A stretch of DNA of 64,000 nucleotides from NCBI RefSeq assembly GCF_016805305.1, contig NZ_JAERQN010000011.1, positions 174,670-238,669 of the forward strand, read 5' to 3'. The stretch's first letter is position 1; every line of letters begins with the position of its first letter. The notes beneath the pieces are model-generated. The model was given only the letters and a program-made list of their open reading frames with translations. It had not been told where the DNA came from and did no database searches. The position numbers and the translations under genes are program-made. Source of the DNA: Falsiroseomonas ponticola (GTDB lineage: Bacteria > Pseudomonadota > Alphaproteobacteria > Acetobacterales > Acetobacteraceae). Below, piece by piece: positions 41,207 to 49,863 of this stretch.

Positions 41207-42220
41207 ATGACCACGCGCAGCACCCTGTCCTGCGAGATCGACCTCGACGCCCCCGGCAAGCGCCACGGCTTCCTCCGCCTGCCGCATTCCACCCATGCCA
41301 GCGCCTATGGCTTCATCCCCATCCCGATCGGCGTGATCGTGGGCGCCCCCGGCCCTACGGTGATGATCGTCGCCGGCAACCATGGCGATGAATACGAAGG
41401 CCAGATCGTCGCCGGCCGCCTGCTGCGGGAGGTCGCGCCGAGCCAGGTGACGGGCCGCCTCATCATCCTCCCCGCCGCCAACTTCCCCGCCGCCCACGCG
41501 GGGCTGCGCACCAGCCCCATCGATGGCGGCAACCTCAACCGCCTCTTCCCCGGCGACCCGCTCGGCACCATCACGCAGCAGATCGCCTTCCACATCACGG
41601 AGGACCTGCTGCCCCGCTGCGACGCCGTGCTGGACCTCCATTCCGGCGGATCCTCGCTGATCTACGCGCCCTCCGCCCTCATCCGCCGCGGCGACGACCC
41701 CGCGCGGTTCGCGCAAGCGCTGGCGCTATTGAAAGCCTTCGGCGCGCCGCTCTCCTACATCGTGCAGCCCGGCACCAATGGCGGCCGCACCCTCTCCGAC
41801 ACCGCCTATCGCGCCGGCGTGCTGCATCTCGGTACCGAACTCGGCGGCGGCGGCCATGCGGGGCCAGCGGCGATCCGCGTGGCCGAGCGCGGCGTCGCCG
41901 GCGCCCTCCGCCATCTCGGTGTCTGCGACCTCGACTGGGACGCCGGCCCGCCCCGCCCGCCGACCCGCATCCTCGACCTCGGCGGGCCCGACTACTACGT
42001 CTTCGCGCCCGACCCCGGCGTCTTCCAGCCCCTCGCCGAGCCCGGCGACACCGTCGCGCGGGGCCAAATCGCCGGCCTCATCCACCACACCGAGACGCCC
42101 TGGCGCGACCCCACGCCCGTCCATTTCGCCATCGACGGCGTCGTCCTGGTGAAGCGCTGGCCCGGCATGACGGCCCGCGGCGATTGCCTCTTCCACCTCG
42201 GCACGGAGACTGCCCTGTGA
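41207..42220 (+). CDS. succinylglutamate desuccinylase/aspartoacylase family protein
   Basis: This 337-residue zinc-dependent M14-like hydrolase has H59 and E62 in GNHGDEYEG and H145 in LDLHSGG, the three expected zinc ligands, and DGGNLNR for substrate binding. It resembles DoeB-type deacylases of ectoine degradation and aspartoacylases, which remove acyl groups from N-acyl amino acids. The stop TGA overlaps the GTG start of the enoyl-CoA hydratase gene (GTGA). AAGGGG precedes the ATG. No other ectoine genes are visible, so the substrate is open. Confidence 0.85.
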   Translation: MTTRSTLSCEIDLDAPGKRHGFLRLPHSTHASAYGFIPIPIGVIVGAPGPTVMIVAGNHGDEYEGQIVAGRLLREVAPSQVTGRLIILPAANFPAAHAGLRTSPIDGGNLNRLFPGDPLGTITQQIAFHITEDLLPRCDAVLDLHSGGSSLIYAPSALIRRGDDPARFAQALALLKAFGAPLSYIVQPGTNGGRTLSDTAYRAGVLHLGTELGGGGHAGPAAIRVAERGVAGALRHLGVCDLDWDAGPPRPPTRILDLGGPDYYVFAPDPGVFQPLAEPGDTVARGQIAGLIHHTETPWRDPTPVHFAIDGVVLVKRWPGMTARGDCLFHLGTETAL

Positions 42221-43017
42221 CTGACGAGACCCCCGTCCTGGCCACCCGCGACGGGCCCGTGATGCGCATCACCCTCAACCGCCCGCATCGCCGCAACGCG
42301 ATGAGCGAGGCGCTGGTCGCGCGCCTCGATGAACTGCTCGCCGAACTCCGCGCCGACACCGCCATCCGCGTCGTGGTCCTCACCGGCGCCGGCGGCCATT
42401 TCTGCGCGGGGCTCGATTTGACGGAGGTCGGCGCGCCGGAGGACCCCGCCACCAAGCTCGCCCGCCAGCAGGCCCGCAACCGCGCCACCGGCCAGCGCTT
42501 CGCCGCCATCTCCGAATTGCCGCAGGTCGTCATCGCCGCCATCCAGGGCTCCGCCTTCGCGGGCGGCCTCGGCCTGGTCACCGCCGCCGATATCGCCCTC
42601 GCCTCCGCGGATGCCCGCTTCTCCGCCCCCGAGGTCCGTCGCGGCCTGGTGCCCGCCCAGATCCTCCCCTGGCTGGTCCGCCGCATGGGCCGCAGCGAGG
42701 CGACGCGCATCTGCCTGCAGGGCCATGTGCTGGACGCCGCGGAGGCCGCGCGCACCGGCCTGGTCCACCAGGTCCTCCCCGACGCCGCCGCGCTGGAAGC
42801 GGAGCTTTCCCGCGTGATCGCCGACATCCTCGAAGGCGCCCCCGGCGCGCTCGCGGAAACCAAGGCCCTGCTCGCCGCCCTCGGCCCCGTGGCGACGGAG
42901 GCCTATGCCGAGGCCGGCGCCCAGGCCTTCGCCCGCCGCGCCGCCGATCCCGAGGCGAAGGAGGGGATCGCCAGCTTCAAGGAACGCCGCAAGCCCTCCT
43001 GGTCCCCCGCCGCCTGA
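42217..43017 (+). CDS. enoyl-CoA hydratase/isomerase family protein
   Basis: This 266-residue crotonase-fold enzyme has the oxyanion-hole-type segments GAGGHFCAGLDLTEVG and IQGSAFAGGLGLVTAADIALA, and the usual C-terminal helices. Such enzymes hydrate or isomerise acyl-CoA thioesters. The GTG at 42217 overlaps the preceding stop, fixing the start. With the acylase upstream and the thiolase 37 bp downstream, it forms part of a carboxylic-acid degradation unit. The exact substrate is unknown. Confidence 0.88.
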   Translation: MTDETPVLATRDGPVMRITLNRPHRRNAMSEALVARLDELLAELRADTAIRVVVLTGAGGHFCAGLDLTEVGAPEDPATKLARQQARNRATGQRFAAISELPQVVIAAIQGSAFAGGLGLVTAADIALASADARFSAPEVRRGLVPAQILPWLVRRMGRSEATRICLQGHVLDAAEAARTGLVHQVLPDAAALEAELSRVIADILEGAPGALAETKALLAALGPVATEAYAEAGAQAFARRAADPEAKEGIASFKERRKPSWSPAA

Positions 43018-43054
43018 CCGGCGTTATACTGGCCCCCATCGAGGAGACACCGCC

Positions 43055-44218
43055 ATGACCGCCTGCATCGTCGGCTGGGCCCATACCCAATTCGGCAAGC
43101 TGGAAGACCCCGACATCGAAAGCCTCTTCGGCCGCGTCGCCCGCGCGGCGATCGAGGATGCGGGCATCGAGGCCGATGACGTGGACGGCGCCTTCGTCGG
43201 CGTCTTCAATGGCGGCTTCACCAAGCAGGATTTCTTCGCCTCCCTCCTGCTCCAGACCATCCCCGAACTCCGCTTCAAGCCGACGACGCGCTACGAGAAC
43301 GCCTGCGCCACCGGCACCGCCGCGATCCATGGCGCCATGGACTTCCTCGCCGCGAAGCGCGGCCGCTTCGCCCTGGTGGTGGGGGCGGAGAAGATGACGG
43401 CCACCCCCGGCGCCCAGGTGGGCGAGATCCTGCTCAGCGCCTCCCACCGCCGCACCGAAGGCGACATCCCCGCGGGCTTCGCCGGCGTCTTCGGCCGCAT
43501 CGCGGAGGCCTATTTCCAGCGCCATGGCGACCAGTCCGACGCGCTGGCCGCCATCGCCGCCAAGAACCACCGGAACGGCGTCGCCAACCCCTATGCCCAG
43601 ATGCGCAAGGACCTCGGCTTCGCCTTCTGCCGCGCTGAGTCGGAGAAGAACCCCTTCGTCGCGCCGCCGCTGAAGCGCACCGATTGCAGCCTGGTCAGCG
43701 ACGGCGCCGCCGCCCTGATCCTGACCGACGAGGAAACTGCGCGGTCCATGCAGAAGGCCGTCCGCTTCCGCGCCGCCGTCCACGCCACCGACATGATGCC
43801 CATCGCATCCCGCGACATCATCCGCTTCGAGGGCGCCCGCGCCGCCTGGTCCCGCGCGCTGGCGGACGCGCAGCTCAGCCTCTCCGACCTCAACTTCGTC
43901 GAGACGCATGACTGCTTCACGGTCGCCGAGCTCATCGAATACGAGGCGATGGGCCTGGCGCCGGAAGGGCAGGGGGCGCGCGCGGCGCTGGAGGGCTGGA
44001 CCGCCAAGGATGGCCGCCTGCCCGTGAACCCCTCCGGCGGCCTCAAGTCCAAGGGCCACCCCATTGGTGCCACCGGGGTCTCGATGCACGTCCTGGCGGC
44101 CATGCAGCTCACCGGCCAGGCCGGCGACATGCAGCTGCCCAAGGCGGATCGCGCCGGCGTCTTCAACATGGGCGGCGCGGCGGTGGCGAACTACTGCTCC
44201 ATCCTGGAACGGGTCTAG
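43055..44218 (+). CDS. thiolase-family acetyl-CoA acetyltransferase
   Basis: This 387-residue thiolase has the nucleophile C84 in YENACATGTAAIHGA and the His in GGLKSKGHPIGATG (about H335). The final Cys motif of classical thiolases is replaced by GGAAVANYCS, as in SCP-x type thiolases used in lipid and steroid side-chain pathways. The substrate is uncertain. It lies 37 bp after the enoyl-CoA hydratase gene on the same strand. Downstream is a long gap with a structured RNA candidate and an intrinsic terminator. Confidence 0.88.
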   Translation: MTACIVGWAHTQFGKLEDPDIESLFGRVARAAIEDAGIEADDVDGAFVGVFNGGFTKQDFFASLLLQTIPELRFKPTTRYENACATGTAAIHGAMDFLAAKRGRFALVVGAEKMTATPGAQVGEILLSASHRRTEGDIPAGFAGVFGRIAEAYFQRHGDQSDALAAIAAKNHRNGVANPYAQMRKDLGFAFCRAESEKNPFVAPPLKRTDCSLVSDGAAALILTDEETARSMQKAVRFRAAVHATDMMPIASRDIIRFEGARAAWSRALADAQLSLSDLNFVETHDCFTVAELIEYEAMGLAPEGQGARAALEGWTAKDGRLPVNPSGGLKSKGHPIGATGVSMHVLAAMQLTGQAGDMQLPKADRAGVFNMGGAAVANYCSILERV

Positions 44219-44237
44219 CCACCCCTCCCGGGCCGCT

Positions 44238-44384
44238 CGCCCTGCCGCCTGGGCGATGGCTGCCAGGCTCTGGCACGGGGGTTGCTCTATCCCCCTCGTC
44301 ATGTGGCGGCCCTGTCCGCCCTGGCAGCTTAGCCTTCCTCAACCTTGCCTTGGGCTGGTCCGAAAGGACCGGCCCATTTTTTTT
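44238..44384 (+). ncRNA. predicted structured ncRNA ending in an intrinsic terminator
   Basis: The 5' hairpin CGCCC/GGGCG (44238-44255) is followed by an outer stem, 44258-44266 with 44321-44329, of which the core is GCTGCCAG pairing CTGGCAGC. It encloses GGGGG/CCCCC (44277-44295, loop TTGCTCTAT) and GGCGG/CCGCC (44305-44320). A T8 terminator follows. TGCCA at 44261 can alternatively pair with TGGCA at 44271, so two states are possible. No match to SRP, 6S, tmRNA or RNase P RNA was seen. It could be a stand-alone small RNA or a 3' UTR element of the thiolase transcript. Confidence 0.5.
44351..44384 (+). terminator. strong intrinsic terminator with T8
   Basis: GGGCTGGTCC (44352-44361), loop GAAA, GGACCGGCCC (44366-44375), then A and eight T. 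One G-T pair is tolerated in a 10-bp stem. This is the clearest Rho-independent terminator in the window. Confidence 0.9.
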
Positions 44385-44593
44385 GGCCCGCGCCCGGGCG
44401 GCCAACTGGCCCGCCTTTCCGGCCCGTTCCGCGCGAAATCGCTGGGCCAGTCGCCGAAAACCCCGCCCGAGGCACCCGCCGCGGCCCTGCCCGCCTTTTC
44501 GGCGCCCGCCCCGGGATTCCCAAAATGCGAACCACTATGCGAAGCACATGCGGGAATGCCCGCTCACGCGGCAGTGATCCGGGCCGGCCCGCC

Positions 44594-45739
44594 TCAGCCC
44601 GGCACCAGCACCGAAACCGCCGCCTGCGCCGCGATGCCCTCGCCGCGCCCCGCGAAGCCCAGCCGCTCCGTCGTCGTCGCCTTCACGGAAACCCGGTCCA
44701 CCGGCACGCCCAGCAGCCCGGCCAGCCGCTCCCGCATCGCCGTCGCATGGGGGGTGATCTTCGGCCGTTCGCAGATCAGCGTGACATCGGCATTGGCCAG
44801 CACGCCGCCCCGCGCCGCGATCCGCCCGGCGGCATGCACCAGGAAGCGCGCGCTGTCGGCGTCCTTGTACTGGTTGTCGGAAGGCGGGAACCACCGCCCG
44901 ATATCGCCCTCCGCCAGCGCGCCATAGATGGCGTCGCAGAGCGCGTGGATGCCGACATCGGCGTCCGAATGCCCGTCCAGCCCCAGCGGCCCCGGCACCA
45001 CCACGCCGCACAGCACCATGGGCCGGCCTTCCACGATCCGGTGCACGTCGAAGCCCGTGCCGACGCGCGGGATCATCGTGGCGTTCATCATCGCCTCCAT
45101 CCGGGCCAGGTCCTCCGGCCAGGTGATCTTCACATTCGACTCGTGCCCCGGCACCAGCGCCACCGCCAGCCCCGCGGCCTCCAGCAGTTGCGCGTCATCC
45201 GTCGCCTCCGCCGCCGCGTCCCGATGCGCCGCCAGCAGCGCGCCGAAGCGGAAGGCCTGGGGCGTCTGGGCGCGGAACAGCCCGGCGCGCGGCACCGTCT
45301 CCAGGATCCGCCCCGCCTCGCCGCGCTTCAGCGTGTCGCTCACCGGCTGGGCCGGGATGGCGCCGGGATGGGCCGCCAGCGCCGCCCGCAGCGCCGCCAC
45401 GGTACCCGGGGGCACCACGGGCCGGGCCGCGTCATGCACCATGACGAGGCCCGGCGGATCGGCGGCCAGCGCCTCCAGCCCCGCCCGCACGCTGGCCTGG
45501 CGGGTCGCGCCGCCGGCCACGGGCGGCAGGCAGGGCAGGCCCTCCAGCGCCGCCGCCACCGTCGCCATCATGTCGGGGGCGCAGACCGGCAGCAGCGCAT
45601 CGATGCCGCCCTCCCGCAGCAGGGCCTCCGCCGCATGGCGGATGACGGGCCTGCCCGCCAGGATCGAGTATTGCTTGGGAAGCGGCGCGCCGAAGCGGCT
45701 GCCGCTGCCCGCTGCCATCAGCAGCGCCACGCATCGCAT
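44594..45739 (-). CDS. ispDF: bifunctional IspDF (MEP pathway)
   Basis: This 381-residue fused enzyme has an N-terminal cytidylyltransferase domain (IspD: LMAAGSGSRFG, TRQASVRAGL, VHDAARPVV) and a C-terminal 2-C-methyl-D-erythritol 2,4-cyclodiphosphate synthase domain (IspF: GTGFDVHRI, LGLDGHSDADVGIHALCDA, PPSDNQYK). It makes isoprenoid precursors from CDP-ME to MEcPP. Fusion is common in Alphaproteobacteria. The ATG at 45739 is preferred to TTG at 45745. It is divergent from dusB with a 141-bp gap. Here it begins the conserved ntr block. Confidence 0.95.
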   Translation of the reverse strand: MRCVALLMAAGSGSRFGAPLPKQYSILAGRPVIRHAAEALLREGGIDALLPVCAPDMMATVAAALEGLPCLPPVAGGATRQASVRAGLEALAADPPGLVMVHDAARPVVPPGTVAALRAALAAHPGAIPAQPVSDTLKRGEAGRILETVPRAGLFRAQTPQAFRFGALLAAHRDAAAEATDDAQLLEAAGLAVALVPGHESNVKITWPEDLARMEAMMNATMIPRVGTGFDVHRIVEGRPMVLCGVVVPGPLGLDGHSDADVGIHALCDAIYGALAEGDIGRWFPPSDNQYKDADSARFLVHAAGRIAARGGVLANADVTLICERPKITPHATAMRERLAGLLGVPVDRVSVKATTTERLGFAGRGEGIAAQAAVSVLVPG

Positions 45740-45880
45740 GCGCAAGGTCTAGCCCAGCCCCGGGGCGCCGCCCAGCCGACCCCCCAACCCATCGCCATTG
45801 CTGGATTTTTCAGCAGGAACCCCCGCCAGGCCGCTCTGCGCATTGCCCAAGGGTCAATCTAACGATACCCTGCCCAAATC

Positions 45881-46960
45881 ATGAGCATGCACACCGCTTC
45901 CCAGGGGGCCTGGACCGGCCCGATGCTGCGCCCGATCGACCTCGGCGGCGCCGTCATCGATGTGCCGGTCGTCCTCGCCCCCATGTCCGGCGTCACGGAC
46001 CTGCCCTTCCGCCGCCTGGCCCGTGCCCAGGGCACCGGCCTGGTGGTCAGCGAGATGATCGCCTCCAACGCCATGGTGCGGGAGAACCGGACCACCCTGA
46101 AGATGGTGGAGGTCGATGGCTTCGGCGGCCCCTCCTCCGTCCAGCTCGCGGGCTGCGACCCCGCCGTGATGGCGGAAGCCGCGAAGCTCGTCGTCGGCCA
46201 TGGCGCCGCGATCGTGGACATCAATTTCGGCTGCCCGGTGAAGAAGGTGGCGCTCGGCCAATCCGCCGGCTCCGCCCTGATGAAGGACGAGATCGGCGCC
46301 GCCCGCATCCTGGAAGCGGTGGTGAAGGCGGTCCCGGTGCCCGTCACGCTCAAGATGCGCATGGGCTGGGACCACAACTCCCTCAATGCCCCGAAGCTGG
46401 CCCGGATCGCGGAGGAATGCGGGATCCGCCTGGTCACGGTGCATGGCCGCACCCGGCAGATGTTCTACAACGGCACCGCGGACTGGGCCTTCGTCGCCAC
46501 GGTGAAGGCCGCCGTCTCCATCCCCGTCATCGTCAATGGCGATATCCTGACGCCGGAACACGCGGCGGAGGCGCTGCGCCAGTCCAACGCCGATGGCGTG
46601 ATGATCGGCCGCGGCTGCTACGGCCGGCCCTGGCTGCCGAAGCAGGTGGCGGACTACCTGGCCACCGGCGTGCTGCGGCCCGACCCCTCCCTGGCCGAGC
46701 AATATGCAACGCTTCTCGCGCATTACGCGGCGATGCTGGAGCATCATGGCAGGGATCCCGGCATGCGCCTCGCGCGCAAGCATGTCTCCTGGTATTCCAA
46801 GGGCCTGCCGGGTTCGGCTGAGTTCCGGGCGGAAGTGAACCGCACGGATACGGTGGAGGCCGTGCTCGCCCTGATGCAGCGCTTCTACGAACCGCTGATC
46901 GAACGCGGCGTGCAGCCCGCCCGGCCCACCGCCCCCGATGATGAGCGGCTGGCGGCGTGA
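45881..46960 (+). CDS. dusB: tRNA-dihydrouridine synthase
   Basis: This 359-residue flavoenzyme has the DusB/NifR3 N-terminal VVLAPMSGVTDLPFRRLA and GCPVKKVALGQSAGSALM with the active Cys, plus GRTRQMFYNGTADW. It reduces uridine in tRNA to dihydrouridine using FMN and NADPH. The stop TGA at 46958 overlaps the ntrB GTG start (GTGA), the classic nifR3-ntrB coupling of Alphaproteobacteria. The ATG lies 141 bp from the divergent ispDF. Confidence 0.95.
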   Translation: MSMHTASQGAWTGPMLRPIDLGGAVIDVPVVLAPMSGVTDLPFRRLARAQGTGLVVSEMIASNAMVRENRTTLKMVEVDGFGGPSSVQLAGCDPAVMAEAAKLVVGHGAAIVDINFGCPVKKVALGQSAGSALMKDEIGAARILEAVVKAVPVPVTLKMRMGWDHNSLNAPKLARIAEECGIRLVTVHGRTRQMFYNGTADWAFVATVKAAVSIPVIVNGDILTPEHAAEALRQSNADGVMIGRGCYGRPWLPKQVADYLATGVLRPDPSLAEQYATLLAHYAAMLEHHGRDPGMRLARKHVSWYSKGLPGSAEFRAEVNRTDTVEAVLALMQRFYEPLIERGVQPARPTAPDDERLAA

Positions 46961-48114
46961 GGACCTCCGCCCTGTCCCGCGCCGCGCGTGCCCTCCGCCT
47001 CTCCGGCAGCCTGCCCGGGGAGGCGCCCCTGCCGGAATCCACCGCCATCCTCGGCGCGCTTCCCATCGCCGCCGTGGTGCTGGATGCGGAGGACCGCTTC
47101 CTCTTCGCCAACCCCGCCGCTGAGCTTTTCTTTCAGCTCTCCGCCGCCTCGCTCCGCGCCCAGTCGCTGCGGGACCTGCTGCCGCAGGACAACCGGCTCT
47201 TCGGCGTGCTGGCGCAGGTCCGGGCGCATGACAGCCCCGTCTCCGACCATGACCTGGTGCTGGAAAGCCCGCGGCTGCGCCGCTTCGGCGTCGCCGCCCA
47301 GGCCGCGCCCTTCCCGGAGATCGCGGGGGGCATCGTCCTCACCTTCCAGGACGGCTCCACCGCGCAGATGCTTGACCGGCAACTGAATTTCCGGGGCGCG
47401 GCCCGCGGCGCCTCCGCCATGGCCGCCATGCTCGCTCATGAGGTCAAGAACCCGCTTTCCGGCATCCGCGGCGCCGCCCAGCTCCTCGAACAGGGGGCCA
47501 ATGAGGGCGACCGCGAACTCTGCCTGCTGATCCAGGACGAGGTGGACCGCATCCGCAACCTGGTGGAGCGGATGGACATGTTCTCCGACCGCCCGGTGGA
47601 GCAGGCGCCGGTCAATATCCATGAGGTGCTGGACCATGTGCGGCGCATCGCGCTGTCCGGCTTCGCGGCCCATCTGAAGGTCCACCAGGAATACGACCCC
47701 AGCCTGCCGCCGGTCTGGGGCAACCGGGATCTGCTGGTGCAGATCCTGCTGAACCTGGTGAAGAACGCCGCCGAAGCCGTTGATCCGAAAGACGGTGAGA
47801 TCCTGCTGGCCACCGCCTACCACCATGGCGTCCGCATCGCCGTGCCGGGCAGCCTGGAACGCGTCCACCTGCCGCTGCAGGTCATCGTGCGGGACAATGG
47901 CCCGGGCATCCCGGAGGCCATCCGCGCCACGCTGTTCGAGCCCTTCGTCACCACCAAGCGGGGCGGGCAGGGTCTTGGCCTCGCGCTGGTGGCCAAGCTC
48001 GTGGCGGACCAGGGATCGCTGATCGAATGCGACAGCCGCCCGGGCCGCACCTCCTTCCGCCTGTCCCTGCCCGCGCCGCCCCCGGCGTCACGCCAGGGGG
48101 CGAGCAAGTCCTGA
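46957..48114 (+). CDS. ntrB: nitrogen-regulation histidine kinase NtrB
   Basis: This 385-residue soluble sensor has an N-terminal PAS domain (about 30-130), HisKA with H161 in LAHEVKNPLSG, the N-box NLVKNAAEAV and G-box ATP-binding motifs (DNGPGIP, GQGLGLALV). NtrB phosphorylates and dephosphorylates NtrC under control of PII. It starts with GTG at 46957 over the dusB stop. The ntrC ATG follows 45 bp later, after a short 15-bp tandem duplication. Confidence 0.95.
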   Translation: MRTSALSRAARALRLSGSLPGEAPLPESTAILGALPIAAVVLDAEDRFLFANPAAELFFQLSAASLRAQSLRDLLPQDNRLFGVLAQVRAHDSPVSDHDLVLESPRLRRFGVAAQAAPFPEIAGGIVLTFQDGSTAQMLDRQLNFRGAARGASAMAAMLAHEVKNPLSGIRGAAQLLEQGANEGDRELCLLIQDEVDRIRNLVERMDMFSDRPVEQAPVNIHEVLDHVRRIALSGFAAHLKVHQEYDPSLPPVWGNRDLLVQILLNLVKNAAEAVDPKDGEILLATAYHHGVRIAVPGSLERVHLPLQVIVRDNGPGIPEAIRATLFEPFVTTKRGGQGLGLALVAKLVADQGSLIECDSRPGRTSFRLSLPAPPPASRQGASKS

Positions 48115-48159
48115 TGCCTCCGCCGAGCCTGATGGGGCCGAGCCTGATGGGAGCCTTCC

Positions 48160-49620
48160 ATGACTGACGCCGCGACCGTATCGGCCACGACCCGGACCAT
48201 CCTGGTCGCGGATGACGACCGGGCGATCCGCACCGTGCTGTCCCAGGCCCTTGGCCGGTCCGGCTACCATGTCCGCGCCACCTCCTCCGCCGCCACGCTC
48301 TGGCGCTGGGTGGAGGATGGGGAGGGCGACCTGGTCATCACCGACGTCATCATGCCGGATGAGAACGGGCTGGACCTGGTGCCCCGCATCCGCCGCATCC
48401 GCCCGGACCTGCGCGTGGTGGTGATGTCGGCGCAATCCACCTTCTCCACCGCGCTGAAGGCCACCCAGCGCGGCGCCTTCGACTACCTGCCCAAGCCCTT
48501 CGACCTGAAGGAATTGCTGGCCGTCGTCGGCCGGGCGCTCTCCGCGCCCACCACGGCGGAGACGACGGAATCCGACGAACCCGAGGAACGCCTGCCACTC
48601 GTCGGCCGCAGCGCCGCGATGCAGGAGATCTACCGCACCGTCGCGCGGCTCACGACCACCGACCTCACGGTGATGATCACGGGCGAGTCGGGCACCGGCA
48701 AGGAACTGGTGGCCCGCGCGCTGCACGACTACGGCCGCCGCCGCGGCGGCCCCTTCGTCGCCATCAACATGGCGGCCATCCCCCGAGAGCTGATCGAATC
48801 CGAGCTGTTCGGCCATGAACGCGGCGCCTTCACCGGCGCGCTGAACCGCGGCGTCGGGCGCTTCGAGCAGGCCGCCGGCGGCACGCTCTTCCTCGACGAG
48901 ATCGGCGACATGCCGCCGGAGGCCCAGACCCGCCTGCTGCGCGTGCTGCAGGAAGGCGAGTTCACCACCGTCGGCGGCCGCCAGCCCATCAAGGCCAATG
49001 TCCGCATCGTCGCCGCCACCCACCGGGACCTGCGCCAGGCCATCCGCGGCGGCATGTTCCGCGAGGACCTCTTCTACCGCCTCAACGTCGTCCCCATCCG
49101 CCTGCCGCCGCTGCGCGAGCGGCTGGAGGACATCCCCCTGCTGGCCCGCCACTTCCTGGAGCGCGCCCGCGCGGCCGGCCTGCCGCAGAAGCAGCTGGAC
49201 CAGGGGGCGATGGACCGGCTCAAGCAGCATTCCTGGCCGGGCAACGCCCGCGAACTCGAGAACCTGATGCGCCGCATGGCGGCGCTCTACCCGCAGGAGA
49301 CGATCGGCGCGGATGCCGTGGGCTCCGAACTCGCGGAGGCCGCCGCCCCCGCCGAGGAAGGCCCCCGCGCGCCGGAGACGCTGGAACAGGCGGTGGAACG
49401 GCATCTCGCCGGCTTCATGTCCGCGCACAAGGACGGCATGCCGATCCGGGACCTCTATGACCGCGTGCTGGCGGAGGTGGAGCGGCCGCTGCTGAAGCTG
49501 GCGCTCAGCGCCACGCGCGGCAACCAGATCAAGGCCGCGGCCATGCTGGGGCTGAACCGCAACACGCTGCGGAAGAAGCTGCGGGAGCTGGATCTGCCGG
49601 TGGTGCGCGGCCTGCCCTGA
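48160..49620 (+). CDS. ntrC: nitrogen-regulation response regulator NtrC
   Basis: This 486-residue sigma-54 activator has a receiver domain with D62 in DLVITDVIMPDENG, the AAA+ domain with Walker A GESGTGKE, the sigma-54-contact motif GAFTGA (HERGAFTGALNRGVGRF) and a C-terminal Fis-type HTH. It activates genes for ammonium-limited growth. GGGAG about 6 nt before the ATG comes from the duplicated spacer. The gene ends 243 bp before ntrY. Confidence 0.96.
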   Translation: MTDAATVSATTRTILVADDDRAIRTVLSQALGRSGYHVRATSSAATLWRWVEDGEGDLVITDVIMPDENGLDLVPRIRRIRPDLRVVVMSAQSTFSTALKATQRGAFDYLPKPFDLKELLAVVGRALSAPTTAETTESDEPEERLPLVGRSAAMQEIYRTVARLTTTDLTVMITGESGTGKELVARALHDYGRRRGGPFVAINMAAIPRELIESELFGHERGAFTGALNRGVGRFEQAAGGTLFLDEIGDMPPEAQTRLLRVLQEGEFTTVGGRQPIKANVRIVAATHRDLRQAIRGGMFREDLFYRLNVVPIRLPPLRERLEDIPLLARHFLERARAAGLPQKQLDQGAMDRLKQHSWPGNARELENLMRRMAALYPQETIGADAVGSELAEAAAPAEEGPRAPETLEQAVERHLAGFMSAHKDGMPIRDLYDRVLAEVERPLLKLALSATRGNQIKAAAMLGLNRNTLRKKLRELDLPVVRGLP

Positions 49621-49863
49621 GGGCCGCGAAACCGCTGGCGCGCGCCGCGCAGTTCCTGTTATGTTCCGGCGGTCGCGGGCGAAGCCTTGCCCCGCCGGGC
49701 ACCCCGCGGAATCGCACTAAAAGCGCTTAAACGGCTAAATGTCCTAAATGCCGGGTCCGACTTCCAGATGAACGGGCCTGCCCTCCCGGCATGGCCCGAA
49801 TCAGCACAGTTGCTAAAATGCCACAGCGCGGGCTAACCCCGGCGCAGGGAACGGGCAGGCAGG
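49621..49863 (+). promoter_or_regulatory. intergenic region before ntrY
   Basis: This 243-bp region includes an AT-richer patch around 49720-49760 with AAGCGCTT (a perfect palindrome) and CTAAATGTCCTAAATG, then TTGCTAAAATG near 49811. No full sigma-54 (-24/-12) match was found. It probably contains the ntrYX promoter. Confidence 0.4.

Larger units (their letters stand above)
44219..44593. other. 375-bp gap holding ncRNA candidate and terminator
   Basis: No ORF looks real here. The first half (44238-44384) carries a hairpin, a three-way junction and a poly-T terminator, described separately. The second half (44385-44593) is GC-rich with small dyads; nothing further was recognised before the ispDF stop. 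Confidence 0.5.

Noticed and set aside
44238..44384. SRP RNA, 6S RNA, tmRNA or RNase P RNA as identity for the structured RNA
   Set aside because: No SRP GGTCAGG...GGAAGC loop, no long 6S-like bulged hairpin, and too short for tmRNA or RNase P.
45740..45745. TTG at 45745 as ispDF start
   Set aside because: The ATG at 45739 begins directly before the catalytic loop and gives the usual length; TTG adds only two residues.
49621..49863. Sigma-54 promoter before ntrY
   Set aside because: No GG-N10-GC pair with flanking TGGCAC and TTGCT at correct spacing was found.
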